DNA of 36,376 bases from IMG/VR virus record IMGVR_UViG_3300036759_000183, positions 1-36,376 of that record; one strand, 5' to 3'. The notes under the pieces are model-generated. The model was given only the letters and a program-made list of their open reading frames with translations, ran no database searches and was not told where the DNA came from. Positions 1 through 6,612 of this stretch are shown piece by piece (positions within the stretch are counted from its first letter, which is position 1; every line of letters starts with the position of its first letter). Source of the stretch: a virus. The translations under genes were made by a program, and so were the position numbers.

Positions 1-5
1 ACGAC

Positions 6-705
6 GTCTCAGTTCTTTTCCCACTGAGCAGGGCTTTGCAACAACTTCCGGCGGCGGGTGCAGTGGGTTTTTGTACGGTCTCAGTTCTTTTCCCACTGAG
101 CAGGGCTTTGCAACCATGCGCGCCATGCTGCCCTGGGAAGTGCAAGAGCGGGTCTCAGTTCTTTTCCCACTGAGCAGGGCTTTGCAACGCGGTATTCCGC
201 GCATGTAACATTGAGGAAATCCTGTCTCAGTTCTTTTCCCACTGAGCAGGGCTTTGCAACGGTCGCATCCCGGAAAACGGATTCTAACCACATGCCATGT
301 CTCAGTTCTTTTCCCACTGAGCAGGGCTTTGCAACGAAACCAGTGCCCGCGCTTGATAGCGGCAATCGTTCGTCTCAGTTCTTTTCCCACTGAGCAGGGC
401 TTTGCAACCAATAAACGAGTCCCGAAATCTTCGGCAGCAGGCATGTCTCAGTTCTTTTCCCACTGAGCAGGGCTTTGCAACGCCAAGCAGGGCTGATTAA
501 GTGTCCTTCGCGCATCCAGTCTCAGTTCTTTTCCCACTGAGCAGGGCTTTGCAACAACTTCAGACGCGCAACCCTCGGTTAACTAGCTATGTGGTCTCAG
601 TTCTTTTCCCACTGAGCAGGGCTTTGCAACCACGCCATCTGCTCTCCAGTAGCCCGGACGCTCTTTGTGTCTCAGTTCTTTTCCCACTGAGCAGGGCTTT
701 GCAAC
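6..705 (-). CRISPR. CRISPR array, leader-proximal part (10 repeats, 9 spacers)
   Basis: Ten identical 37-nt repeats start at 6, 78, 152, 224, 299, 372, 445, 519, 594 and 669; each begins GTCTCAG and ends GGGCTTTGCAAC on the plus strand. Spacers are 35-38 nt and all differ. Read on the minus strand the repeat begins GTTGCAAAGCCC and carries a 6-bp hairpin (CTCAGT / ACTGAG, 9-nt loop) next to its 3' end, the usual layout of a type V crRNA handle. The minus orientation also matches the Cas12 gene, which ends at 768, so the leader end lies near 706-767. The array continues across the window ends into 35596-36376. I saw no spacer that matches the rest of this window, but I could not search exhaustively. 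Confidence 0.98.
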
Positions 706-767
706 TGCTTCATAAACTATACTATCGAAGGCTTTTACCCGTTGCCGATTCACTCGAAACGCGAAGA
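706..767 (-). promoter_or_regulatory. short leader between cas12 stop and first repeat
   Basis: Only 62 bases separate the Cas12 stop codon from the first repeat in the minus direction. The stretch is AT-rich near the array and holds a possible -10 hexamer TATAGT about 10 bases before the repeat, without a convincing -35. The array may be read through from the cas operon, have a weak promoter here, or both. The leader call rests on repeat orientation and on the decayed repeats at the opposite end. Confidence 0.45.
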
Positions 768-2444
768 TCACGCTTTTGCTTCCAATACCGGCCGATCTGC
801 GAACTCACGCAATAAGTTCTGCGCTGCATTGTAGTCCTGATCCCAGACGCTCTGGCACAGGTCGCATCTATGTATCACGGATTCCGCCGCATCCCAGCGT
901 GCCGTATTCCCGCAGACATGGCACCGCTGTGTAGTCAGTCGAGCCTCCCTCTTTTCAATTTGCGTGCCTTCGCGTGCCGCCGTATTCTCTAGCGTCGTTC
1001 GCAGTTCGGAGATCGATGCAATTTGCCGATAGCGTGCTGCTCTCGTTTCAACCGCTTCTTCTTTGGCCTCGGGCTGCGCGTGCTCGGCTACTCGCCGCAG
1101 ATCGAATTCTTCTAAGATAATCCGGTCGTAATGACCCGCTATCTGCGCGGCAAAATTCCGGTAAATATATCGGCGGCGCTTGACGACTTGATCCTGAAGA
1201 TTGGCTGCCCATTGGTACAAATGCATCTGCTTGCGCCTCCAGTTCTCCAGTTCCACGTCCGCAAGGCCTGCCTCCTTCGCTTTCCGCGCCCAGCCATAGA
1301 GCCGTCCCGGTGAACGCCACTGCGCGATCGTTGCGAGTTCCTGCCGCAATTCCTCGGTCGGTACAGCTAGTTCTTCATGCCCAACCCGATCAATCAAATA
1401 TGCCTTTATCTCCTCGAATTTCTTATCGATCGTCGATTGCAGGGTGCGGACTCGTTCAAACTCCCATAACACCGAATGTGACAGTCTCAAGCTGCCATGC
1501 TGGCCCTCCGCGTCGGCCCAATAGGCCACGCGCAATTCTGGTTTCTTTTCGTCGCTTGGAACCAGGCGCCACCCGACGTCAATCGCACACACACGTTCGC
1601 CCGCTTTGGGTTCGACATCGACCAAATCGTTTACGGTAATCAGCAACTTGTATCGCGGGCGCCCGGCCACCACTTCTCGCTTGATCGCGGCTGCACGCAC
1701 GATTCCATCTTCTGGCAGAGGGCGATGCAGGACGACGGGCAAGCGAAACCAAATGGGAGCGCGGCGGAGGCTACCCACGCGTAGGGCGACCTCATGACGT
1801 GCCTTTGGGTTTTTCCGTCCTGTCGCTCGGATCTCTTCCTCACTCAGGGCACGTAGCTGCAAGCGTGTATCCTCGCCGAAGACCTTCTCGACAGGCAGTC
1901 CCGTTTGATAGCGTATGGAAACCTTTCCTTCCCCGCGAAACGCATGAAACCGCAACCCCGTCCGGCTGCGCTGCCGTGCCGTATCGTAGCTTGCCAAAAC
2001 ATCATCGTAATTACACCAATACAACTCTGCCGCATGGGTTGCTTGTTTCATGGCTGTAACGCGCTGTTGGTTTAACTCGGTGAGCTGAGATTTGCGCTCC
2101 GCTACCCGTTCTTTGCGTTTGGCCTTGGCGATGGCGATGGACCCGTTCAATTGCACTTTTGTGGCTGCGATCTCAGTTTTCAGCTCGCTCACGTCCACTT
2201 TGGTGGACCGCGCGGCTTGGCGCTTCTGTTTGATGGCCGTGCGCAAATCTTGCAAGGTTTCGAGGGCTTGGGTCACGGGAGCCTGCTCTTCCGGCTCACT
2301 CAAGAGTTCTGCTGCCTTTTGGCGATGTGTCGTTTCGACCTCAACCAAGGCGTTCCACAGCCGGTTGCGCCGCCGCATTTGTTCCATTGCTTCTGCTTCG
2401 CCAGCGATAGGGCGAAGGCAACCATATTCATAGACGCGTATCAT
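768..2444 (-). CDS. cas12m: compact Cas12 effector, Cas12m-like (type V-M), phage-encoded
   Basis: A 558-residue RNA-guided effector of the TnpB/Cas12 superfamily. The N-terminal half has long charged helices (about 20-140), then LYWCNYDDVL (141-150) and a beta-rich region. The C-terminal half is a split RuvC domain: motif I AIDVGWR (D289), motif II IILEEFDL (E445), a zinc ribbon with C508, C511, C527 and C530, and motif III WDQDYNAAQNLL (D535/D537). From memory, many blocks parallel Mycolicibacterium mucogenicum Cas12m, for example LYW..., the ...GWR motif and QW.SP.R; that protein is similar in size and is reported to bind DNA and silence without cutting. Here the motif I acid is present. 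The start lies 2 bases after the stop of the upstream gene, and the array lies immediately downstream. Family assignment is by eye; the alternative is another small type V-U lineage. Confidence 0.88.
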   Translation of the reverse strand: MIRVYEYGCLRPIAGEAEAMEQMRRRNRLWNALVEVETTHRQKAAELLSEPEEQAPVTQALETLQDLRTAIKQKRQAARSTKVDVSELKTEIAATKVQLNGSIAIAKAKRKERVAERKSQLTELNQQRVTAMKQATHAAELYWCNYDDVLASYDTARQRSRTGLRFHAFRGEGKVSIRYQTGLPVEKVFGEDTRLQLRALSEEEIRATGRKNPKARHEVALRVGSLRRAPIWFRLPVVLHRPLPEDGIVRAAAIKREVVAGRPRYKLLITVNDLVDVEPKAGERVCAIDVGWRLVPSDEKKPELRVAYWADAEGQHGSLRLSHSVLWEFERVRTLQSTIDKKFEEIKAYLIDRVGHEELAVPTEELRQELATIAQWRSPGRLYGWARKAKEAGLADVELENWRRKQMHLYQWAANLQDQVVKRRRYIYRNFAAQIAGHYDRIILEEFDLRRVAEHAQPEAKEEAVETRAARYRQIASISELRTTLENTAAREGTQIEKREARLTTQRCHVCGNTARWDAAESVIHRCDLCQSVWDQDYNAAQNLLREFADRPVLEAKA

Positions 2445-2446
2445 AG

Positions 2447-2611
2447 TCAGGCCGTCCCCGCAGCTTGCCGCTTACGAAATCTGCGCACCGTTGCGCGGTT
2501 CTTGCATTTCGCGCACTCGCCGCACGTGCAGCTCGGTGCTCGCCCGCCGCGCTTATGCTTGCGCAGCGCGGCCAGGGCGCGGGCGATCTCACTCTTCTCC
2601 GTCTTCGTCAT
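2447..2611 (-). CDS. small Cys-rich basic protein upstream of Cas12
   Basis: A 54-residue protein with a basic C-terminus (RATVRRFRKR) and a compact cysteine cluster CTCGECAKC that could bind a metal ion. The start was chosen at 2611 because it overlaps the preceding coding region by 23 bases, as expected in this coupled operon, and because the upstream extension is low-complexity shadow sequence. Its stop lies 2 bases before the Cas12 start codon, so the two are probably translated together. Similar small CxxC/Arg-rich proteins are common in phages and have no assigned function. A role with the CRISPR effector is possible from position only. Confidence 0.6.
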   Translation of the reverse strand: MTKTEKSEIARALAALRKHKRGGRAPSCTCGECAKCKNRATVRRFRKRQAAGTA

Positions 2612-2831
2612 GGCCGTTATCTCCGTCGCCGTCCCTCTGTTCCAGATCGCGCAGCCGCGCTTCGTGATCGAAGAGCATGACCCGCGCAATCCGCGTAAAG
2701 ATGCGAATCTCGCGGCTGAGCTTCTTTAATTCCTGATCGGTCTTCTGCTGCGCGTGAAGCAGATGCTCGACGCTCTCGGCCAGCGCCTCATGACGCTCGA
2801 CCAGTTTTTCCAGTCGTTCGTCGATCGTCAT
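2589..2831 (-). CDS. coiled-coil small protein
   Basis: An 80-residue protein starting MTIDERLEKLVERHEAL. It has heptad-like leucines and charges through most of its length, predicting a coiled coil, and an acidic tail (DGDGDNGHDEDGEE). The start at 2831 overlaps the stop of a 12-codon open frame as TTATGA, which suggests translational coupling. This type of phage protein often lies beside small membrane proteins. No enzymatic motif is visible, and its function is unknown. Confidence 0.6.
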   Translation of the reverse strand: MTIDERLEKLVERHEALAESVEHLLHAQQKTDQELKKLSREIRIFTRIARVMLFDHEARLRDLEQRDGDGDNGHDEDGEE

Positions 2832-2866
2832 AACGACTGGCACACTTCGAGATCGGATTTGGTCAT
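2828..2866 (-). CDS. 12-codon minigene bridging two operon genes
   Basis: A 12-residue open frame, MTKSDLEVCQSL. Its ATG overlaps the stop of the upstream gene (ATGA) and its stop overlaps the ATG of the downstream gene (ATGA again). This double overlap would carry ribosomes across an otherwise untranslated gap of about 30 bases. It may act only as a coupling device rather than make a functional peptide. It is too short to judge by composition. Confidence 0.3.
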   Translation of the reverse strand: MTKSDLEVCQSL

Positions 2867-3096
2867 CGCTCCACCTCAATCGTCGCCTCTGCCCGTACGT
2901 CTTGTTGTTCTGTGTCGCGCCAGGCGATTGCTCCAAACAGGTCTTCAGCGTCGCGCTTCGCGCTCGCGACCGAGCCCGCATTGCGCGTGCTCATGAACAA
3001 CCTTCGTCCGTCCGAGGCGATGAGCTTGCAGCGATACCGGCCGGATTTGTGCAACTCGCTCATGCGGTCGCGCTCGATCGAGAGGTGGATAGTCAT
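2863..3096 (-). CDS. small hypothetical protein (possible DUF1508-like fold)
   Basis: A 77-residue protein with a beta-type pattern: GRYRCKLIASDGRRLF followed by NAGSVASAKRDAEDLF. This loosely resembles the YegP/DUF1508 repeat, in which a substrate-like hairpin is followed by a helix with S.ASAK, but the resemblance is weak. It sits in the minus operon that ends in Cas12, 15 bases after the membrane protein gene. An internal ATG at residue 12 (MSELHKSG) is an alternative start. Confidence 0.5.
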   Translation of the reverse strand: MTIHLSIERDRMSELHKSGRYRCKLIASDGRRLFMSTRNAGSVASAKRDAEDLFGAIAWRDTEQQDVRAEATIEVER

Positions 3097-3111
3097 AAGC
3101 GCTGAGGTCTT

Positions 3112-3330
3112 TTAATCCAGCTTGATATGCGCCTTGATTTTAAAGATCTGTTCGCTCCAGCGCGTCATGTCGCCTTGGATCACTTCGAGTGTGTGTTCGA
3201 TGCGATCCAGGCGGCGGTTTGTTTCCTTACCGCCCGCGACGTAAGCAAAAATTGCTCCGCCTAGCACCAACACAGCCGAAATCACCACTCCGCACGCCGC
3301 GATGATAGCGATCAGCACGTTGTCAGTCAT
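3112..3330 (-). CDS. small membrane protein with C-terminal coiled coil
   Basis: A 72-residue protein. One hydrophobic segment spans about residues 4-31 (VLIAIIAACGVVISAVLVLG and on). A basic/polar helix with heptad spacing follows (NRRLDRIEHTLEVI). The ATG at 3330 overlaps the upstream stop as TAATG, which fixes the start. Its layout resembles two other small proteins in this genome (22505-22738 and 35191-35460), each with one membrane helix followed by a coiled coil. Holin or antiholin function is possible but not shown. Confidence 0.65.
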   Translation of the reverse strand: MTDNVLIAIIAACGVVISAVLVLGGAIFAYVAGGKETNRRLDRIEHTLEVIQGDMTRWSEQIFKIKAHIKLD

Positions 3331-3833
3331 TAGCGCTCTTGCTCGCCAACTGTGGCGGCCCAGGCGTCCAGACCCGCTTTTACCGCTTCGTGAAAGTCCC
3401 AGCCGCTCGCGAGGGAATCGAACTTTGCACCGCGCCGCAAATCGCGGCCGTCCAGCTCGGCAGCGATTGCTTCGTCCGTTTTCTCGTCGGTCAGTGCGTT
3501 GAAATCGGGGTGTTCGTCGTACCACTCGTTCTTCGCTGCGACTTCTGCATCGCATACCTTCGCTTGATCGTCATCGAAGCGCTGCTCGCCTACAGCGAAG
3601 TACCAGCCGTCCTCGTCTTGCGCCGCCCAGGCAAGCGAGCCGTTCTCCATTTCCCGCAGCGTCTCTTCCGCCTCTTCCAGCGTCTCATTCCATGAACGCA
3701 ATGCGATGTCGTTCGTCTCACGTGACGCGCCTTGTCTGCATTCCTCGATCAGATCGATCAATTCCTGCTTCGCAATGCGATTCCAGCGCTCCGCATCCGG
3801 AGCTGCTTTGTACTCTCGAATCATCTGTGCCAT
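3330..3833 (-). CDS. acidic hypothetical protein, first gene of the cas operon
   Basis: A 167-residue acidic protein with clusters such as NETLEEAEETLREMENG and DEKTDEAIAAELDGRD. The start at 3833 is well supported by AAGGAGAT about 6 bases upstream. It is the first gene of the minus operon that leads through five small frames to Cas12. I do not recognise a family. Its negative charge and first position would fit an early anti-host or DNA-mimic protein, but that is speculation. Confidence 0.7.
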   Translation of the reverse strand: MAQMIREYKAAPDAERWNRIAKQELIDLIEECRQGASRETNDIALRSWNETLEEAEETLREMENGSLAWAAQDEDGWYFAVGEQRFDDDQAKVCDAEVAAKNEWYDEHPDFNALTDEKTDEAIAAELDGRDLRRGAKFDSLASGWDFHEAVKAGLDAWAATVGEQER

Positions 3834-4093
3834 TTGTTATCTCCTTCTCCAAGGGGAGAGCGTTTGCTCGCTCTCTCTGTTTATAGATTACAACAGCGCA
3901 GTAGTCATCGCAACTAGGAAAATCTATAGCATTGGTGCAAGCACGGTGTTTCACGCTCGTCCGCTTTCGTGTATGCTGTTGATAATTCAGCCCGGCGAGC
4001 GCACGCCGTAAAACCAATGCGTGTCCTGTAGCGTTTCTACCCCTGTTTCAAAATTCGAAAATCCGGCTGTTTCGTGACGGCGAATATGTCGGC
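3834..4093. promoter_or_regulatory. divergent intergenic region between cas operon and packaging genes
   Basis: About 260 bases separate the minus cas operon from the plus packaging operon, and the start of the first plus gene is unclear. On the minus strand a weak pair TTGCGA, 17 bases, TAATCT lies upstream of the good ribosome site (AAGGAGAT) of the 3833 start. AT-rich stretches such as TTGATAATTCAG near 3978 could serve the plus strand. No strong sigma-70 consensus is visible on either strand. Confidence 0.4.
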
Positions 4094-4414
4094 GTGCGCA
4101 CCCGCTCGACGATTGAGGCTCTCTATGCGCGCGGCCTCGTCACGCTCGAACACAACGCCAAGGGCGCCATCGTGGCCGCTCACGAGCGCCATCTGCGGAA
4201 GCTCGATTCTGTTGACAGAATCCAGCTAGCAGGAAATGGTCACGGTTCGTCCTCAGGTCATCTTGCTCCTACCCGCTATTCCTTCGAAGACACTTCGATC
4301 GAAGGCCGTCCCTGGGACCTGAAGCGGCTGAACGGCAAGCGCAGCGGGCTGCATTACGCCCCACCAGAAGTGCAACCGATCTTTCTGCGCGTGGTGCTGG
4401 AATGCCTGGCGTAA
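4094..4414 (+). CDS. hypothetical protein at the head of the packaging operon
   Basis: A 106-residue protein if the GTG at 4094 is used. The same frame stays open upstream and reads LFRDGEYVGV just before, which looks like real protein, so the true N-terminus may lie further left at a rare start codon. The C-terminal part (YAPPEVQPIFLRVVLECL) looks globular. The stop overlaps the next start. It may be a small packaging-associated protein; no family is recognised. Confidence 0.45.
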   Translation: MRTRSTIEALYARGLVTLEHNAKGAIVAAHERHLRKLDSVDRIQLAGNGHGSSSGHLAPTRYSFEDTSIEGRPWDLKRLNGKRSGLHYAPPEVQPIFLRVVLECLA

Positions 4415-4602
4415 CCATTGACCACGACGTAGGCTTGAAGCTCAAGATCAAATGCCTTGAGGGCACCTGGCGCGTGATTCTGCCGGTGACACACCCGAAC
4501 TGGGTCGACATCGCGCGGATTCCACATGCCAGCTACCGCGAGGCGCTGGAGGCGGCCCGAATGTGGGCGGAGGCGATCGAGCGGAAAGCCCTCTCGGCAT
4601 GA
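4402..4602 (+). CDS. small hypothetical protein before terminase
   Basis: A 66-residue protein. Its ATG overlaps the end of the previous frame by 13 bases and its stop overlaps the small terminase start as ATGA. The sequence alternates hydrophobic and polar residues (LKLKIKCLEGTWRVILPV) and then has an amphipathic helix (YREALEAARMWAEAIE), giving a small alpha/beta fold. Function is unknown; the coupling places it in the packaging operon. Confidence 0.55.
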   Translation: MPGVTIDHDVGLKLKIKCLEGTWRVILPVTHPNWVDIARIPHASYREALEAARMWAEAIERKALSA

Positions 4603-5225
4603 AGCAGAAACGGTCCAAAAAGCTCACCGAAAAGCAAAAATTGTTCGTCGCAGAGTATTTGGTCGATCTGAACGCGACAAAGGCTGCTGTTCGAGCAGGT
4701 TACACAGAAAAGACCGCACGCATTCACAGCTCGAAAATGTTAGCAAATGCTAACATTCAGCAGCTCATTTCCGAGAGCCTCCGCAAACGCACGGACAAGC
4801 TCGAAATCACCTCCGAACGCATCCTTTCCGAACTCGCCTACATGGGCTTTTCGAACATGCTCGACTACATCGGCACAACCGAGTTCGGTGACGCGTATGT
4901 GGATCTCTCCAGCCTGACCCGCGAGCAAGCCAAGGCGATTCAGGAAATCACGGTAGAGGCCTACACGGAAGGACGCGGCGAAGACGCGCGGGAAATCAAA
5001 CGGACCAAGTTCAAGTTGGCGGACAAGCGCGGATCGCTGGAACTCCTGGGTAAGCATCTGAAGCTCTTCACCGACCGGCACGAGCACCACTTGGATCTGG
5101 ATGAACTCTCCGATAATCAGCTCCTCGACCTGCTCGCCCGCCTCGAGGGCCAGAGTCGCCGATTGGCTCTACTCCGAGATTCTGGCGCGGCGCGCACGGC
5201 AGGCGGAGCGGAAGCGCTACAGTGA
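4599..5225 (+). CDS. terS: terminase small subunit
   Basis: A 208-residue DNA-recognition subunit of the packaging motor. The N-terminus LTEKQKLFVAEYLVDLNATK followed by AAVRAGYTEKTA is the classic Terminase_2 signature: a helix-turn-helix that binds the pac or cos site, then oligomerisation helices. The start at 4599 was chosen because it overlaps the preceding stop as ATGA and begins directly before the conserved domain. It precedes the large subunit, as usual. Confidence 0.93.
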   Translation: MKQKRSKKLTEKQKLFVAEYLVDLNATKAAVRAGYTEKTARIHSSKMLANANIQQLISESLRKRTDKLEITSERILSELAYMGFSNMLDYIGTTEFGDAYVDLSSLTREQAKAIQEITVEAYTEGRGEDAREIKRTKFKLADKRGSLELLGKHLKLFTDRHEHHLDLDELSDNQLLDLLARLEGQSRRLALLRDSGAARTAGGAEALQ

Positions 5226-6612
5226 CTCGCTCGCCCGCTATGTGGAAGCTGCCTGGCCGCTGCTCGAACCCGTCACGCCGCTCATCGCCGGCCGCCATCT
5301 CGACGCGCTATGCGAATATCTGACCGCCGTCACACTGGGCCAAATCCGTCGGCTGATCATCAACATCATGCCGCGGGTCGGCAAGTCGAGCGCGGTTTCC
5401 GTGCTGTGGCCCACCTGGGAGTGGGCGCGCGACCAGGCCACCTCCCGTTGGATGTTCGCCACCTATGCGGCCGATTTGAGCGTCCGGGATTCGGTGCGGC
5501 GCAGAAACGTCATTCAATCGGAATGGTTCCGCGGGTATTGGGGCGTGGATGTCCAGCTTTCGGCCGACGTGAATTTGAAGGACGAGTATGTCTCGACACA
5601 TGCCGGCTCGATGTTCTCCACCTGGATCGGGGGCGGTACCGGCCGCGGCGGCAAGCGCCTGGTCATCGACGATCCGCATTCCCCGAAAAAAGCCTTGTCT
5701 GATGCCGAACGCGAAACGGCGGTCACCTACATTCGCAACGTGCTGATTTCGAGACTCGATAATCCGGCGACCGATTCGATCGTCATGATCATGCAGCGGC
5801 TGCATGAGAACGACGCCACGGGCGAGCTGCTGGCGGACGGCGGCTGGACGCATCTCGACCTGCAAGCCGAGGCGGAGGACCGCACCATCATTTCGATGCC
5901 GCTGTCCGGTGTCGATTGGATCCGGGAAAAAGGGGATCTGCTCGAGCCGGTCCGCTTTCCGAAGGAAGTTCTCGGGAATCTGCAGCGTGAAATGGGCTCG
6001 GCTGCGTATTCCGGCCAATACCAGCAACGGCCGGCGCCGAAGTCGGGCATCCTGTTCCAGCCGGGCTGGTGGCAGTTTTATAAAACCGCTCCCGCCTTCG
6101 ACTTTGTTGTTCTCAGCGTCGATTGCGCGTTTAAAGACTACAAAACGAGTGACTACGTCTCCCTCGAGGTGATTGGCTTTGTGGGCCCCAAAGCTTACCT
6201 CATCGAGAAGAAAACTGAACATCTCGGCTACTCGGCGACCAAAGCGGCGATCCGCTCGATACGAGCGGACGATAAACGCATCTCACACATTCTGATCGAG
6301 GATGCAGCGAACGGGCCGGCCGTGATCGAAGAACTGTCACGCGAGATCCCGGGCATCATTGCGCTGAAGCCGGAGGGCGGCAAAGTGGCGCGTGCGCAGG
6401 CCGCGACGGCCGATGTGGAAGCCGGCAATGTTTATTTGCCGGAGAACAAAGCCTGGACTCATCAATGGGTCACGCTTTTCAGTAAGTTCCCGAACGTGAA
6501 GAACGACGACGACGTGGACGCCTTCAGCCAGGCCATGAACTGGCGCCGCAAACGGACGCTGCCGAAAGTCTACCGCTTGTATAGCAAGAGCCCCAGCGAA
6601 GAAACCGAATGA
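5101..6612 (+). CDS. terL: terminase large subunit (ATPase and nuclease)
   Basis: A 503-residue packaging motor. The ATPase domain has a Walker A-like MPRVGKSS (90-97) and Walker B VIDDPHS (188-194). The C-terminal RNase H-like nuclease shows VLSVDCAF (D341), ILIEDAANGP (E400, D401) and DDDVDAFSQA (470-473). It cuts concatemeric DNA and pumps it through the portal. The ATG at 5101 overlaps terS by 125 bases; a GTG at 5242 is the alternative, but the region between them (RQAERKRYSDSLARYVEAAW) matches the usual start of this family, so 5101 is preferred. Confidence 0.95.
   Translation: MNSPIISSSTCSPASRARVADWLYSEILARRARQAERKRYSDSLARYVEAAWPLLEPVTPLIAGRHLDALCEYLTAVTLGQIRRLIINIMPRVGKSSAVSVLWPTWEWARDQATSRWMFATYAADLSVRDSVRRRNVIQSEWFRGYWGVDVQLSADVNLKDEYVSTHAGSMFSTWIGGGTGRGGKRLVIDDPHSPKKALSDAERETAVTYIRNVLISRLDNPATDSIVMIMQRLHENDATGELLADGGWTHLDLQAEAEDRTIISMPLSGVDWIREKGDLLEPVRFPKEVLGNLQREMGSAAYSGQYQQRPAPKSGILFQPGWWQFYKTAPAFDFVVLSVDCAFKDYKTSDYVSLEVIGFVGPKAYLIEKKTEHLGYSATKAAIRSIRADDKRISHILIEDAANGPAVIEELSREIPGIIALKPEGGKVARAQAATADVEAGNVYLPENKAWTHQWVTLFSKFPNVKNDDDVDAFSQAMNWRRKRTLPKVYRLYSKSPSEETE

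Noticed and set aside
43-668. Self-targeting spacers
   Set aside because: Reading the spacers against the window showed no extended match outside the array; a full search was not possible.
81-815. Open frames spanning the array on both strands
   Set aside because: They only translate the 37-nt repeat (for example LSSFPTEQGFAT or VAKPCSVGKELR) and carry no independent protein signal.
5308-6222. Long minus-strand frame opposite terL (304 codons)
   Set aside because: It lies wholly over a clear terminase domain and its composition is typical of an antisense shadow of GC-rich coding DNA.
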